The notes beneath the pieces were generated by a model. The model worked only from the letters and a program-made list of their open reading frames with translations, did not search any database and had not been told where the DNA came from. DNA of 64,000 bases, taken from positions 80,237,772 through 80,301,771 of the forward strand of contig CM036755.1 in NCBI GenBank assembly GCA_020796225.1. Direction: 5' to 3'. The stretch comes from Arion vulgaris (lineage: Eukaryota; Mollusca; Gastropoda; Stylommatophora; Arionidae). Both the position numbers and the translations under genes were made by a program. Below are positions 1 to 51,200 of the stretch, piece by piece (the first letter of the stretch is position 1; the number at the start of each line of letters is the position of its first letter).

Positions 1-210
1 ATGGCAGGGTATAGTGGAGAGATAACAGATCATTTTTATTACCAGATTTGTAGTCTAACCTGATGATGGCAGGGTATAGTGGAGAAATATTATGAGATAA
101 CTTATCACCAGTTTTCAAAGTCTAAACATGATGATGATGACAGGGTATAATGGAGAGATATCAGATGACTTTTAGTACCAGGTTTGGACAGTCTAACCTG
201 ATAATGGTGG
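1..210. repeat. Imperfect tandem repeat, about 65-71 bp, three units, with a fourth near 748-830
   Basis: The motif agggtat(a)gtggagaaat followed by tcagatga and caggtttg..gtctaacctg recurs at about 1, 66 and 137, and again near 748. The fourth unit is separated by a SINE insertion. The array may continue before the window. Confidence 0.7.
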
Positions 211-301
211 GATGGATTAGCATAAACGTTAGCATATCTACTCAGACACAAGAGGGTTGACCTTCCTACCTCCTGTACACAATGGCTTAGAAATATGAAG
301 T

Positions 302-675
302 CTCGCGATCACCGCTTACACTGATGTACCAGATTTCACCATAAATTCTTATTTATGTGGAAACATGATTCCATGCAGCCTTAGCATGTGTGTGTTTCAT
401 CACATCTTAAGCGTCATTTGGTGCTTGTCCTTTGGCGATGTGTCGGTTTTAGCCAGCGTTTACTGGGTTTGCTCTCAGTCAGCCTTTGGCTGTCCCAGCT
501 GACCTGCAAGGCAGCAGGTTGCTATTTTCTTTTAGGGTAGCTACCCGTAGACCAACCTTCCCTTCCTTGGATTGTTGAGCGTCATCTGCCCAGGTTACCA
601 GTCTTTTTTGGACTACTTGGTTTGCCCCTCTAGCCTTTGATTGTCCCCAATCGAACTACAAGGCAGTAGTGGTTC
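302..675 (-). mobile_element. Chimeric SINE: head 2 plus type C tail, full length with 14-bp target duplication
   Basis: Flanked by tagaaatatgaagt at 288-301 and 676-689. Read on the minus strand, the 3' half matches the type C body and ends ggtgatcgcgag. The 5' half (head 2, with attggggacaatcaaaggct) differs from the usual cgcccgagtgg head and is shared with the copy at 20040-20670. Confidence 0.85.
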
Positions 676-849
676 TAGAAATATGAAGTGACTTCATACC
701 CTAAGGTCTGAAAAAGGCTGTGGGAAATGTTATTTTATATTATCTTATGATGATGACAGGGTAACTGGAGAAATATGATCAGATGACGTCATCACTAATC
801 TTTTGAACTGTCTAAGCCTTGTGAGCCAATATTTATGTATGGCAGTGTA

Positions 850-1200
850 TCATGGACAATCAATCAATAAGATCATTGGAAGCCACAGAGATGTGATTTT
901 AACAAAGAATGCTGAAAATTCCATGGACAGCGAAGAAAACATGAGATTTTAAAACAGGCCTGCACACAAAGAAACCAAATCAAAAGAATAAGAAAATCAA
1001 GGTTCTTCGGGTATATAATGCGAAGAGGTTTAGAACATTTGATGACCAAGGTAAAATTCAGGGAAGAAGAGATCGTGGAAGACAGAGGGAGATGTTGGAT
1101 GGTCTGGCATTGTGTTTCGACGTCAAAACTGACTAACTGCACTAAGGAGAGTTGTGGAGACATGATTACAGCCTGGTGATGAACTGGTTTCCTCCACCAC
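850..1200 (+). mobile_element. LINE fragment, C-terminal end of ORF2
   Basis: Decayed reading frames match the segments at 35630-36120 and 36985-37190 (gggaagaagagatcgtggaag, then atgttggatggtctggcat). These are typical of RTE-like LINE C-termini. Confidence 0.6.
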
Positions 1201-1699
1201 AAGCGTGTTTGAAAAAAAAAATGTTATACAATCTGTGCCTATAAATTGTCACAATGAGCAGCAGTTCATTGTTTGTAAATAATTTTCAACATTATTGTTC
1301 AAATAGCAGCATACTGTATTCACACAATTTTTATAATACAATCATTGTAACCAGGCGTTGAAAATAATAAATTGCATATAATACTTTTTGTGTGGGATTT
1401 TTTTTCTTCCTACATATAAACTTTGAACTGTTCATCCATTAAACATGCTCTGTGAAGAATATTGCTCTCAATATCTAGCCAGCATCTACTCCTGTCCGTC
1501 TTCTCCATCGTTGTGTTCAATGTTTCCGTAATGTGGTTGTCATCTTGGTTATTCTCTGCCTCCTCTTCCAGGAAGACTTGCCTTCCGTTACTGCTCTCTC
1601 GTCACTGTAACCAAATTATTTCACTTTTCAAAACATGTTCATCAATGGTCACGTGTTGTGAATTTAATATAAACTTTTGAACAATTTTGTTTGACAAGA

Positions 1700-1980
1700 T
1701 TTGCTTGACGAATAGGGATAGAAACCCATGATGATCCAAGTTAAGTGGAGAAAGTGGCAATGGGTCGGGCATACAGCCACTAGAAATAAGTCGTGACAGA
1801 GCAGTGACCTGAATAATGACACCTCCCTCTCCCCAAGTGAGAGCCCTTAAATGCTTCGATGTAATGATGAATCCAGGACATAACTGATGATTTGAGCACG
1901 ACGGCTGCAGAGGTGGGACATCTGGTCTATGAGAGAGAAATTTCAAAGTTCTGTTCAGGGCAAGCTATTTGTTGATGATA
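1700..1980 (+). mobile_element. LINE fragment, RTE-like 3' end
   Basis: The stretch catgatgatccaagttaag..ggtcgggcatacagccac is homologous to 59095-59410 and, on the other strand, 52095-52440. It ends in the common caagctatttg..gatgat LINE tail. Confidence 0.6.
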
Positions 1981-1987
1981 GGCTTAA

Positions 1988-2125
1988 CCCCTTGTGGACC
2001 AAATGCCATGTTATGTGGCTTTGGGTTCTACGCCTTTTTTACCAGGAGCCACACTAAAGGGCCATTTTTTATTCTCACAACAAATAGCTTGTAAAAACAT
2101 AACTTTTGTCCTGGTCCACTAAGAG
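1988..2125. mobile_element. piggyBac-type MITE, 138 bp, with TTAA target duplication
   Basis: Bounded by TTAA at 1984-1987 and 2126-2129. The ends are imperfect inverted repeats ccccttgtggacca and ctcttagtggacca (11 of 14 matching). There is no coding capacity. TTAA duplication with CCC-starting ends is the piggyBac hallmark. Confidence 0.75.
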
Positions 2126-2459
2126 TTAATCATAGAATACACATTTCTTAATGCTAGTAACTAGTATCAACAATACACTGTTTGTCAAGAACATAAACAC
2201 ATCTGTATTGTTATGAAATTTATTAACTCAGCAAAAACGAATGAATACATATATTTCAAAAGAATTTTAATACAATTCTAAATTTTATATTTAAAAAAAA
2301 ATGTTCTGATACAAATCTGCGAAATATATTTCATAAATATTTGTTGTAATGTGATTCTGATATTGTTATTAACTCTTTCACTTTGTAATTGTTTTGTTAC
2401 CTTCTGTAGTACTTATTTTGCAATGTATAATAAATTAGCAGAAATAAACTCACAGTGTA

Positions 2460-3130
2460 TGGAAAGTAAGGCAGACAGTGTAATGGTTTGACAGGTTGTC
2501 CAAATCCAAACAATGGTGATGACGAAGACTGATACTTTTCAGTGACCTATACAAGTAGGATGTCATAGCGCATGACAAGCTTTTGTGTCCCTAGCCCCAA
2601 TGGCTGAAAATGTTCCTAATCCGAAACGACTTCACATAGTCAGAAAGGACGCATATTGTAGACATACTCTTAGGCGAAACTCATAAAGCCCAAATATACT
2701 ATGAAAAATGATAGTCAAAAAGCAATGAACACATGAAGCAGCTGGCAAGTGACCGTTTCAATGACAAATCCTAGTAGGGTGTAAATGTTCCTAAACCGAA
2801 CGACACACCCAGTCAGAAAATTTGCAAAGTAGAAAAATACCTTTGGCGTAGATCCAAGCCAAAATATACGGCATTAAAAACAACATTAAAGAATGTTTAT
2901 CATCTGATGCAAAAGTAACGCCGTGCTTAGAAAAGGCTGCAAAGTACAAAAGGTTCTTTGGTGTAGATCCAAGCCAAAATTAACAGCGATAAAAGGATCA
3001 TTAAAGTGAAATGTACACACAAGTGTTTTTACGGCCGGCATGGAAGACTCAAACATTTCAGATGCGCTCGTCCTGCACTAGTAGGGGCTTAACTGGGGCG
3101 CAACGTTCTAACCGTTCTTGGCAACAAAGA
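2460..3130 (+). mobile_element. Type E retroposon, degraded copy
   Basis: Carries the type E blocks tttggcgtagatccaagcc, agcagctggcaagtgaccg and cacccagtcagaaaa, repeated internally. It matches 47630-48850. No reading frame of note. Confidence 0.65.
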
Positions 3131-3164
3131 AGAATGAACGCAACAAACCTTCAATGTCTCACTC

Positions 3165-3240
3165 TGTATTGCAACATGCGTTCCATCATGGGCATGCGAG
3201 AAGAATGAAAAATTGTCGCATACCACAACGAATGTTCTGT
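3165..3240 (+). mobile_element. Short LINE fragment
   Basis: The text ttccatcatgggcatgc..gagaagaatg..tcgcataccacaacgaatgtt matches the LINE ORF2 end at 53340-53440. Confidence 0.6.
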
Positions 3241-3290
3241 ATAGGCAATTATAGAGGGTTAACATACCATTGTTCTCAAAGAGCGGTTAA

Positions 3291-4752
3291 CCCTCTTATT
3301 CCTGGAGCGGCAGAATGTGCTCGTTATCGGTATAAACCCATAGCGGCGTTACGCCTGGCGGTATATACCTTTTTAAATCGTTTTTCTATATCTTTCCTTG
3401 CGAATAGACACGCTAAATTTAGCCCTGATGTCATTGCCAATAATGGCTGCTGTCATTTTAGAAATCCGCTTGTTTCTAGTGTTAGTGGATTCGCACCGCG
3501 AATTTTAAAAAGTTCTTTTATTTTCTGGAAAACTTGTGATTTATGATTCAGTTGATGGAAAATTTGCCAGGGAGATCGTGGATAAATCGGATTGATATAT
3601 AATTAATTCAATATTTGCACGCGAAAATGCTAGTTCTAGTGTTTACGACGATTTGCGTAACTATTAGTTACGATGAATTACGATTGTCGATGAATGCGAA
3701 CATCGCGCTTCCTCCGCCCACCCAGGTTGTAAAGTTGGAAGAGAATAGTCGCAACAGCTGAGCACTATCAATATCGAACAATTTAGTGAAGAAATAGGTT
3801 CTGCAAATGACATTGATTCAGTTTCAGAGTATTCTCTATTTGTGATTACCGTCATTAGGTCGTTACGGCACGCGCGATTTTTACGCGAGGTACTTTTTTT
3901 TAGAACTGGACAGAGCGAACCAAATAATTTGCTCTATGAAAATTTAAAAAATCCAGATCCTTCATGGACACTGTTCCTTTTCATTACATCAATATCTTTC
4001 TTTATGTAAACTATATGTGTTGAACTCACCAGTTACCTTACTACAGAATGTTTTGGTTTACCGATAAACTGTTGAATGTGCCTGCTTTGTCAGATATAGT
4101 GTCAAGAAATATATTTGAAAGTATCAGCAAATATTTGTACTTCAATGTCAATTCCAAATTCGTTCCATGAGGACAATATGAACATGTGCAAGGTTGAACC
4201 TCTCTCTTGATTGTATGAGGGCCCTCATGCCCGTACAAACATGCAGGCTAGGCAACTGCAGGACTGATAAACTCCATTCATGCCAACCATCAACAGACTC
4301 AACTCTACTGTTTGGCAGAATGCAGAGCCGCAGTTAGTGTTTCTGAATGAAGATGAGGACTGCACCACGAAGGTGTGTGGAGACAAGTGATAGCTGCCCC
4401 ACATGTAAAATCAACCTCTGTTAGGGAGATTGCTTTTCAACCTTTCAATTTACATTTATCCTCAATAAAACTGACATTTTTTTAGAGAAACATACGTTCA
4501 ATATTGTCATTCATTTTATTTCTTAACTTGTATAATTTTTACATCCAACTTGCATGGTATTGACAACATACATGTTTACAAACTAGTACCTCATCCATTT
4601 AACTGTAAATTGGACTTTAAATCACAAATATTGATTAGAAATTGTATTTGTTATGAATTTTATTTCACGAGCACTTCTCATTGTTGCTGGGTTATTTCCC
4701 TTGCCCTGGGATTTCAGTAGTAACTTTTTCTGAAGGGCTGGAAATAAGAGGG
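3291..4752 (+). mobile_element. Decayed piggyBac transposon (1,462 bp) with TTAA duplication
   Basis: TTAA at 3287-3290 and 4753-4756 flanks inverted ends ccctcttattcctgg and ccctcttatttccag. Inside, around 4045-4160, a broken frame reads FWFTDKLLNVPALSDIVSR then NIFESISKYLYFNVNS. This is the DDE-transposase part of piggyBac with its conserved W..D.LLN.P..S..MSR..FE pattern. The element is shorter than autonomous piggyBac (about 2.4 kb) and has stops, so it is dead and internally deleted. Confidence 0.88.
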
Positions 4753-4959
4753 TTAACTTGGTTGATAAGGAAACGCAAGAAAAAAGCTCATTTTCAAGTA
4801 ATCTTCAAGCATCAACAAAACATCATATCTTTGTCAGAGCTAAGAGGGGTTTTTAACCTATTCTTAATGAAGACAAAATTTACAAATTTTATGTTTATAA
4901 TAATTAACCAGCTGTGAGCTGTGCAACACAGTAACAAACATCTATATTTGGTGACGTAT

Positions 4960-5235
4960 ATATCTTTTATCAAGTTGAGAATCCCTGTTTTACATAATAT
5001 TATGAAAAATTGAAGTATTTTGGACATATAAAGAGACGAGAAGGTTTGGAAAGACCATCATGAAAGAAGGCATCTAGGCAAAAAGGAGAAGATAGATTCA
5101 GTATGTAACTGATGGTTTGAGCATGACGTCTGCAGATGCAAGACCTCTGGCCCATGAGAGAGAGAGAAATTTAGAAGGACTGTTGTTAGGATGGCAACGT
5201 TCTGCACAGGATAAGCTATTTGATGATTATATGAA
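4960..5235 (+). mobile_element. RTE-like LINE 3' end abutting the MCM3 stop codon
   Basis: Decayed frame KLKYFGHIKRREGLERP followed by the LINE tail aggataagctatttgatgat. It is homologous to 24440-24700 and to 24800-25225 on the opposite strand. Antisense to MCM3. Confidence 0.7.
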
Positions 5236-5247
5236 AAATAAAAAAGT

Positions 5248-44565
<39,318 letters not shown>

Positions 44566-44650
44566 TTTCTGGAAGGTGCAAAATTAGTGTTCTATTAACT
44601 TTAAACGATAATAAAATTGCTTTACTTTAGTAGTGTTATCAACTACTAGC

Positions 44651-44658
44651 GCGCCAAA
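44651..44658 (-). promoter_or_regulatory. E2F-type site (gcgccaaa; TTTGGCGC on the MCM3 strand)
   Basis: An exact TTTGGCGC octamer reads toward MCM3, about 90 bases upstream of its ATG. This is the canonical E2F/DP half of S-phase promoters and fits MCM3. Functional use is inferred. Confidence 0.65.
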
Positions 44659-44663
44659 AAAGT

Positions 44664-44669
44664 CACGTG
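44664..44669. promoter_or_regulatory. E-box CACGTG
   Basis: The sequence gtcacgtga is a symmetric E-box of the kind bound by USF, Myc/Max or MiT-family bHLH proteins. It lies six bases from the E2F site, in the middle of the divergent promoter. Confidence 0.5.
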
Positions 44670-44835
44670 ATTATATGGAGTAAACATCCCTTTAGAACCG
44701 TAAATTAACGGAATGGACATAGAGAAGTGTTTGTCGTTTATTTGGTTACGTGTGTTGATTTGATAATGTAATTTCAATATGGAGGCGCGTTGTTTATAAA
44801 TATATTTAAGGCTGGTGTCAAGATTAATTCAAACC

Positions 44836-45280
44836 ATGGCTTCAGATAGCAAAAGCGAGGATGAAATATTAGGCTTAGCAACTGTAGACGATAGCAAAGA
44901 TTTGAGTACAGACAATAATAAAACTGATGAAGATATAAGCTGTATTGACGAGGATTTGCTGCTGTTAAATTCACCTTCTGAGTCTCCAGTACCGGCCACC
45001 GACATCACCATTAATGATCTCACTTCACCGAAGTCTGTAGTTAACGTATCTGATATATCACATATTCATGGCATCAGTGATAATGATGACGAACTGGAAA
45101 TAATTGACGACGTGGAAGAAATAACTGATTTGAGCGATAGCACTAATTTGACTGATGACGAACTAGACGAAATTTCCGATGATGAGTCGGAATTGGAGAG
45201 CGAGGAATCCAATTCATTTTTGGATGGGAAAATCAATATTTTCTCCTGTCATGGTGCTTTTTTTCTGTGGAATGCTGATG
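44836..45280 (+). CDS. TSEN34: TSEN34 exon 1 (residues 1-148, acidic extension)
   Basis: Begins MASDSKSEDEILGLATVDD and stays rich in Asp, Glu and Ser to about residue 131. It then turns into INIFSCHGAFFLWNAD, which looks like the usual TSEN34 start (strand and WNA motif). No other ATG occurs in the exon, so translation must begin here unless an unseen upstream exon is used. The donor is gtaacattta, leaving one base. Confidence 0.88.
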
Positions 45281-48200
45281 GTAACATTTACCTTTGAAAT
45301 TACAACCCCTCACTTTTTCTGCAATCTTTTTAAATGCTAGTGACAATAAATTTCACTTACCTGTAACTTATAATATGATGTGTATAATGTTTTTGTTTTG
45401 AACACATACATGATACTTTACTCCTTTTCTCCAATCCTGTTTTGATTACAACGTCAGCATAAGAGAAAAGACTTCTAGTCTGTTGGTAATATGCTTATGT
45501 GGCAGAACCATTTAGTTTGTTATTTCTTGATGAAATTCAGTACTGATGGGATGTTGTACCCACTTATTTTCCTGATGTCTTCATTTCTAAACCGGTCTCT
45601 TCTTGTTACTCCCAACATTCTGCTTAGACATTTCATCTCTGTTGTGACTAGTTTTCTTCTATCATTTGATGTCAGCCTCTAGGTTTTTGGCACTGATAGC
45701 TGTTAAAGTATAATGTTGGGAGAAAGATTGTGTTGTACAGTGCTCTTTTAGTGTTCATGATGACATGTTTGCATTTGAAAATTGATGTCATTTGGTTTGC
45801 TATGTTGGGTTTCGTTAGTTTTTCTACCGTTTGCTGGAAAAATGCTGCCTAGGTATATAAAGTCTTTGACTTGTTTTAATGGGTGTTTGTTGATGGAGAT
45901 ATTGGTAGTTTTTTTTTTTTCTCTAGCGAATGTCATTACTTCTGTTTTGCCAATGCTCATTCTCATATTTTCATTGCATGTTAACTGGAGTCTTAATCTG
46001 TAGCTGTTCCTTTGTTGTTGATATGATTGCCTGATCATAGGCAACAAGAAGTTAGTTTAAGAGTCCCCAAGGTTGTTTCCTTCACTGTTGTAAGCTATTT
46101 TACAGATTTGATTGATATATGTGATGAACAGCAGCGGTGATAGTAAGCATCCTTGTCTTACTCCTGACCATACGTGGAACTTTTCTCATAGGCCTGTATT
46201 TTCTAACCATATACTGACTCTTGCATAAATGAAATAAGTTGTGGTGAACTCTATAGATTGACAATACTTTCCACTACTTCTTCCTATCTATGCGGCCATG
46301 AACTCTTACTTGGTCATGGTAATCTGGTAATTGTTGTGCCCGCTCATTTTTAGCTGGAGAAAATTTTGAGCCTTAACTTATCTGTACAAATATCATCGTA
46401 TATTTTTATTGTTAAAACTTTACTATATTATATAATATCTCAAAATATGCACAATTGAAAGACCAGTTCTGTAATATTAATTAGTGAATTATAAAAGTAA
46501 CAGCATTAAAAAATATAAATAAGACGTAATCACATTTGACATTTAAACGTGAATATACATTTTCTGTGCTTACCATAATATTAAAGTTATACACGCATCT
46601 GGACCTCCAATATAATGTTTCTTTTCAGCATTTTAATAAATTTTTTTGGTATGGTCTTGTCATGTAACAGTTGGTATGCTCTTTGAAAATGTTTTCATAC
46701 AGTGATATTTTGTTATTGTATATTTTGATGTAGTGGGCGTCTGTAGCTTAAGCGGTAGCGAGCTTGATCACAACCCAAGCATACCTAGTTCAAACTCTGT
46801 GGCTGGCAGTTTGGAAATAAATTTGTTCGGCATGGATTTTTGCGAACGGTAAGAATAGACCTCACCGTTCAGAAAAGAATGGCAAACTACTGAAAGTATA
46901 AGTGGTGCCTAGAAAATCGAAGACTCATTTGCTGTGGTTGATGGTAATGTTCTGTAAAGGATATGCCACCATTTTAAGAACATACTTGCATGGCATACGT
47001 TTACAGTTATGTATTTTCCCCAGATGTTCAGATGTTACGTGAGGAGTGTCGGATTGTTGGCAAATTAACAGGCAGCTTGCCACGAGCACCGAGACAAAAT
47101 AGTCATCTTGGACTTCCTCTACAACTCATGCCTGAAGAAGCTAAACTATTAGTGGATATAGGTAAAGAAGCTTGGAAATGTTGGTAACATTTGTTCACTT
47201 TCTATTGTACGCTAAGGTATGAAGGTTGACCATAAAGAAACATCATATAATTCTATCAGCCGTTTTGCTTCTGACTTGGTACAAGTCTACTCTTCAGTCC
47301 CCCAGAGACTGTCTTATATTGTCACTTTACTCCTCCTACCAACATTGTTCCTTGTGTGATTTCATCAAATAGCTTGTCTTGAGCAGAACTTTGCCACCAT
47401 CGGAATTCAGAATTTTACTCTCATAGTTCAGATGTCCCACCTCTGCAGCCATCATGCTAAAATCATCAGTTATATCCTAATCTATCTGCACGGTCTTCCT
47501 CTTTGCCGGGATGCCTCCTTCCTTAATGGTCTTCTCCATCCTTTCGTGTCTCTTTATATGTCCAAAATACTTCGATTTTCTCTCTTATTTGTGCATGGTG
47601 TAGGCATACTTTTTGGCGAAGATCATAAAGTTCAAATATATGGTCCTGAAACAACCGGGCATGGTACTGTTGTTCTCACAACTAATACCCCTGGAAAAAC
47701 CAGGTCAGATGATATTTGGTGAGTGCAAAATCTAAGTTCGCTGATAGCGCCTAATGAAACGACCCTCTTCATTATTTGTGCGTAGCCCCAGTCTAGTGAT
47801 TCCCGGGGCCAGGGAAAATGCAGAGTAGTATTTGCAAGTGCTGACACGTGCCTCGAAAAGGCTGAGAATGTTCCTACTCCGGAATAAATTTAAAGTGGTC
47901 AGAAAAGTAAGGCCGACAACGTATAGACTTGACAGGCTGTCCAAATTCAAACATTGGCGAAGGCAGACACTTTTTGCAGTGTGTTATATGAGTAAGACGC
48001 CGTCCCAGGACAAGCTTTTGTGCCCCAAAGAGACTGAGAGATGTTGCTAATCTGGAACAGAAAGGCTGCGCAGCTCTTTGACATAGATCATAAAGCCCTA
48101 ATATACGGCGAGAGATGATCGTAAAAGAGCAACTCCTAGGGCAAGCTACCATAGTAAATAAAATGCAGGCACTAAATCGGATGTGCTGGCCTAGTCACCA

Positions 48201-51200
48201 TAGGCGTATAATTTGGCACAACGTAAAAACGTTCTTGTCAAAGATCAATTATATATCACAATAAGAAGATAAAGTTGGCAGCGAAGAACGAACGCAAAGA
48301 AGAAATATACGGTGAAAAATGATTGTTAAAGAGCAATGAACACACAAAGCAGCTGGCAAGTGACCGTTCCAATGAAAAGTCCTAGAAGGGTTGTAAATGC
48401 TCCTAAACCGGAACGACCTCACCCAGTCAGCAAATTTACAAAGTAGTAAACGCTTTTTGGTGTAGATCCAAGCCAAAATATACAGCATTAAAAAAATCAT
48501 TAAAGAGTGTTTATCATATGATGCAAAAGGAACGCCGCACTCAGTCAGAAAAGGTTGCAAAGTACAAAAGGCTCTTTGGCGTAGATTCAAGCCCAAATAT
48601 ACGTCGATAAACGGATCATAAAAACAAAAGAATTGTACAACAAAGAGAAGGAATGTGTTTGGCTGTCAGCAAGACAGACGTGAACATTTCCTAGGTCGAA
48701 AACTTCGGTTTCGTATGCGCGCCTACATTAGTCTAACGGGGTGCAACGTCTAGTCATTCTTGGCAAAGACTATTTATATATCACAATAAGAATGATCAAA
48801 ATGGTCGTGAAGAACAACAAACAAACAACAAAAAACTTCATCTAGTGAGATTGCAAAAGAAGAAGCATAAACATTTTAAAATAGAGAATAGTGTTTACTG
48901 TTGTTACCTATTTCAATGTCGGCTGTTGATGCCTGTTAGTTATATTGTGTCTTGTTGTATTGTAGATGCTGCCGTTGTAATTGAAGAATCACAAGTGTCT
49001 GCTAAAACTTTGAGCATACGAGAGGCTGCCTTACAGAATGTACGAGCAACCAACTACAAGATACAGGTATCCATTTCACTCTGTTTCAGCGCTAGTGTGT
49101 TGCCAGGGCCAGCAACGGGAGCAAAGAATAGTAACACTGTGACCTACATGGCGTGTCATAAGAGGCGACTGAGGTAGAGGCCTAGGGAATACCCTAGGAA
49201 ATAAATAGCCTCACAGAAATCAGGTGTGCTGGCCTACTTGTAGGCGCATAACTGACAGTATCGTTCTTTGGGTTGGATCACCTACAAATCATGAAGAGGA
49301 GTTAACTTCTTCAATGATCCAGCGGCAATTGAGCTTTTGCCCTTCGGCCCAATGCTATGTAGTGGTATCTACATGTGTTTGTAAGTTGTTCTTTTGTTCC
49401 GTATAATGTGTTCCATTTATCTGGCCTTGGAGGAAGGAGGGTCTTTCTGATGTCATCTAGTGCTTGACACTTGAAAAGGTGGTGATGAACGGTTTCATGA
49501 TGATGTGCGCACAGTTGGCACTCTGGAGTATGTTGTGGTTGAATTCTGTTCAAGTGATTATTAAGTGTTATGTGTTGGGTTTCGGAGTCTAAAAATGGTG
49601 CTCTGATCTCTTCTTGTAAAGAGGGGTTAACAAGTGTTTGATATGGACATTCGATGAAGAAGAAGTATAACACAAGCAAAGAAATGGAAGTAAAAGTATT
49701 TTAATGGAAGGAATGTCAACCGGGGACCATAACACAAACATTAAAGAATACAATTGAAACAAGGTGTTACAGACAAATTCTTAGAATATCCTGGACAGAA
49801 AGAGTAAATATACAGACATTTGACTTTCTTGAGCTACAGAGTTCGTGCTTTGTGCAATACTCTTGGCAGGTGGCATGCCTTTCTGTGGAGAGGGGCCGAG
49901 CCATATGCAGTAAAACCCGGTGCAATGAAGTCAATCCTTCGGTTTTAAAAGGTTTAGATGGATCAGAACTTGCTAGAGACCAAGTTCGCCCGTGTAGTGC
50001 CGGGGCCCGCAAGGGAAGCAAAGAATAGTACGACTGCGCTCTACAATGCATGTCATAAGAGGCGACTGATGTAGGCCCTAGGGATGCTACCATGGTAAAT
50101 AAAAGGCAGAGCAGAAATCAGACGGGCTGGCCTACTTGTAGGCTCAGATCACATACAAATCACACAGAGTGGTTGACAAGTGGTCAAAATGGAGCGTTCA
50201 AGTAGAAGAAAAGCTAGAGACCAAGAGATTTTTAGACTGGCTGTGATGAGGGTGACCTTCTGCAAAAGACATGCTATATATTTTGTTGATTCGTCTGCTA
50301 TGAATTCAGTCATGTCACATAATTTAATATGGTGCCTCTGACTGATTTTTGTGTGAAGGCTTGCTGACATGATGAGTTTACTCTTCTATGCATGATTTTA
50401 ATCTGAAGGCCTTCATGCAAAAATCAGTCAGAAGCGTTCACGCCATGACTACGCCTGAATTCATAGCGGGTGACCGCAGAAGAAGAAGAGAGCTGTCCTA
50501 GCCAATGTACCTACTGGCATACAACATACATGCTCACCTTTGTAATTTAATAATGGTCTCCAATGCTGCACAATTTGTTCGTTTATAAACTCTACATTTG
50601 CTACCATATTTGGCCAGAAAATTGTCAGGGTTCTTCAGAAACATTTATTATGGGTTGTCCCCATCTAGCATATTATGTTGTGGGTAATTTTCCAGCACTC
50701 ATTGCTGTACAATAACACACTCGGACATCGCTTCTATATAATTTAAGTTTTGTTTTTAAGTTAAATGTCTAACGCTTTTAACAAGTTTTTAATAAAACAT
50801 TTTCTCAAATATTTTAGCAAAAACTGTACAAAGAAAGCCGGAAAGAAGAAGTGAAACAACGGATGGCTGACATCATCGCTGGTAAGAAAGCAAAAAAACA
50901 AAAACTGAAAAAGGAGTCTAAGAACGGGCAAATCTCCACCAGTACTTCAAGTGACAAGTTGAATACTAAAAAAGCAGGAAAGAAAAGAAAAATGGCAGCC
51001 AGTAGAGATGACGATGAGGAGGTGCAAGGGAATAAGGATGAAGATAGTGATGATAATTTGACGGTGGATGATATCATCTCGGAAACAGCTGATACATCAG
51101 AGAAGCACTCATTGGTGCAGATTTTTACAGGTATGTAACATGTATATAGAATCGGAGTCACATTTTATTGTTAGGCTGATCTGCCTGTTTGGAATTTTTT

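Larger units (their letters stand above)
44566..44835. promoter_or_regulatory. Divergent promoter between MCM3 and TSEN34
   Basis: Only 270 bp separate the two start codons, which point away from each other, and no repeat is visible here. The interval holds an E2F-type element (44651-44658), a palindromic CACGTG E-box (44664-44669) and a TATA-like tataaata at 44795-44802, 34 bases before the TSEN34 ATG. E2F control is well established for MCM genes. Shared control of TSEN34 is an inference from geometry. Confidence 0.8.

Noticed and set aside
44795..44802. TATA box for TSEN34
   Set aside because: The match is exact but only 34 bases before the ATG, implying a 5' UTR of a few bases. Mentioned only inside the promoter entry.
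46735..46820. Functional tRNA gene
   Set aside because: A- and B-box-like segments are present, but the cloverleaf stems do not pair and the same unit recurs as a dispersed SINE at 59505.
49067..49075. TSEN34 intron 3 donor gtatccatt as a second U12-type site
   Set aside because: It has one mismatch at a key position, and the acceptor region (tctcaaatattttag) shows no TCCTTAAC-like branch site. More likely an ordinary weak donor.
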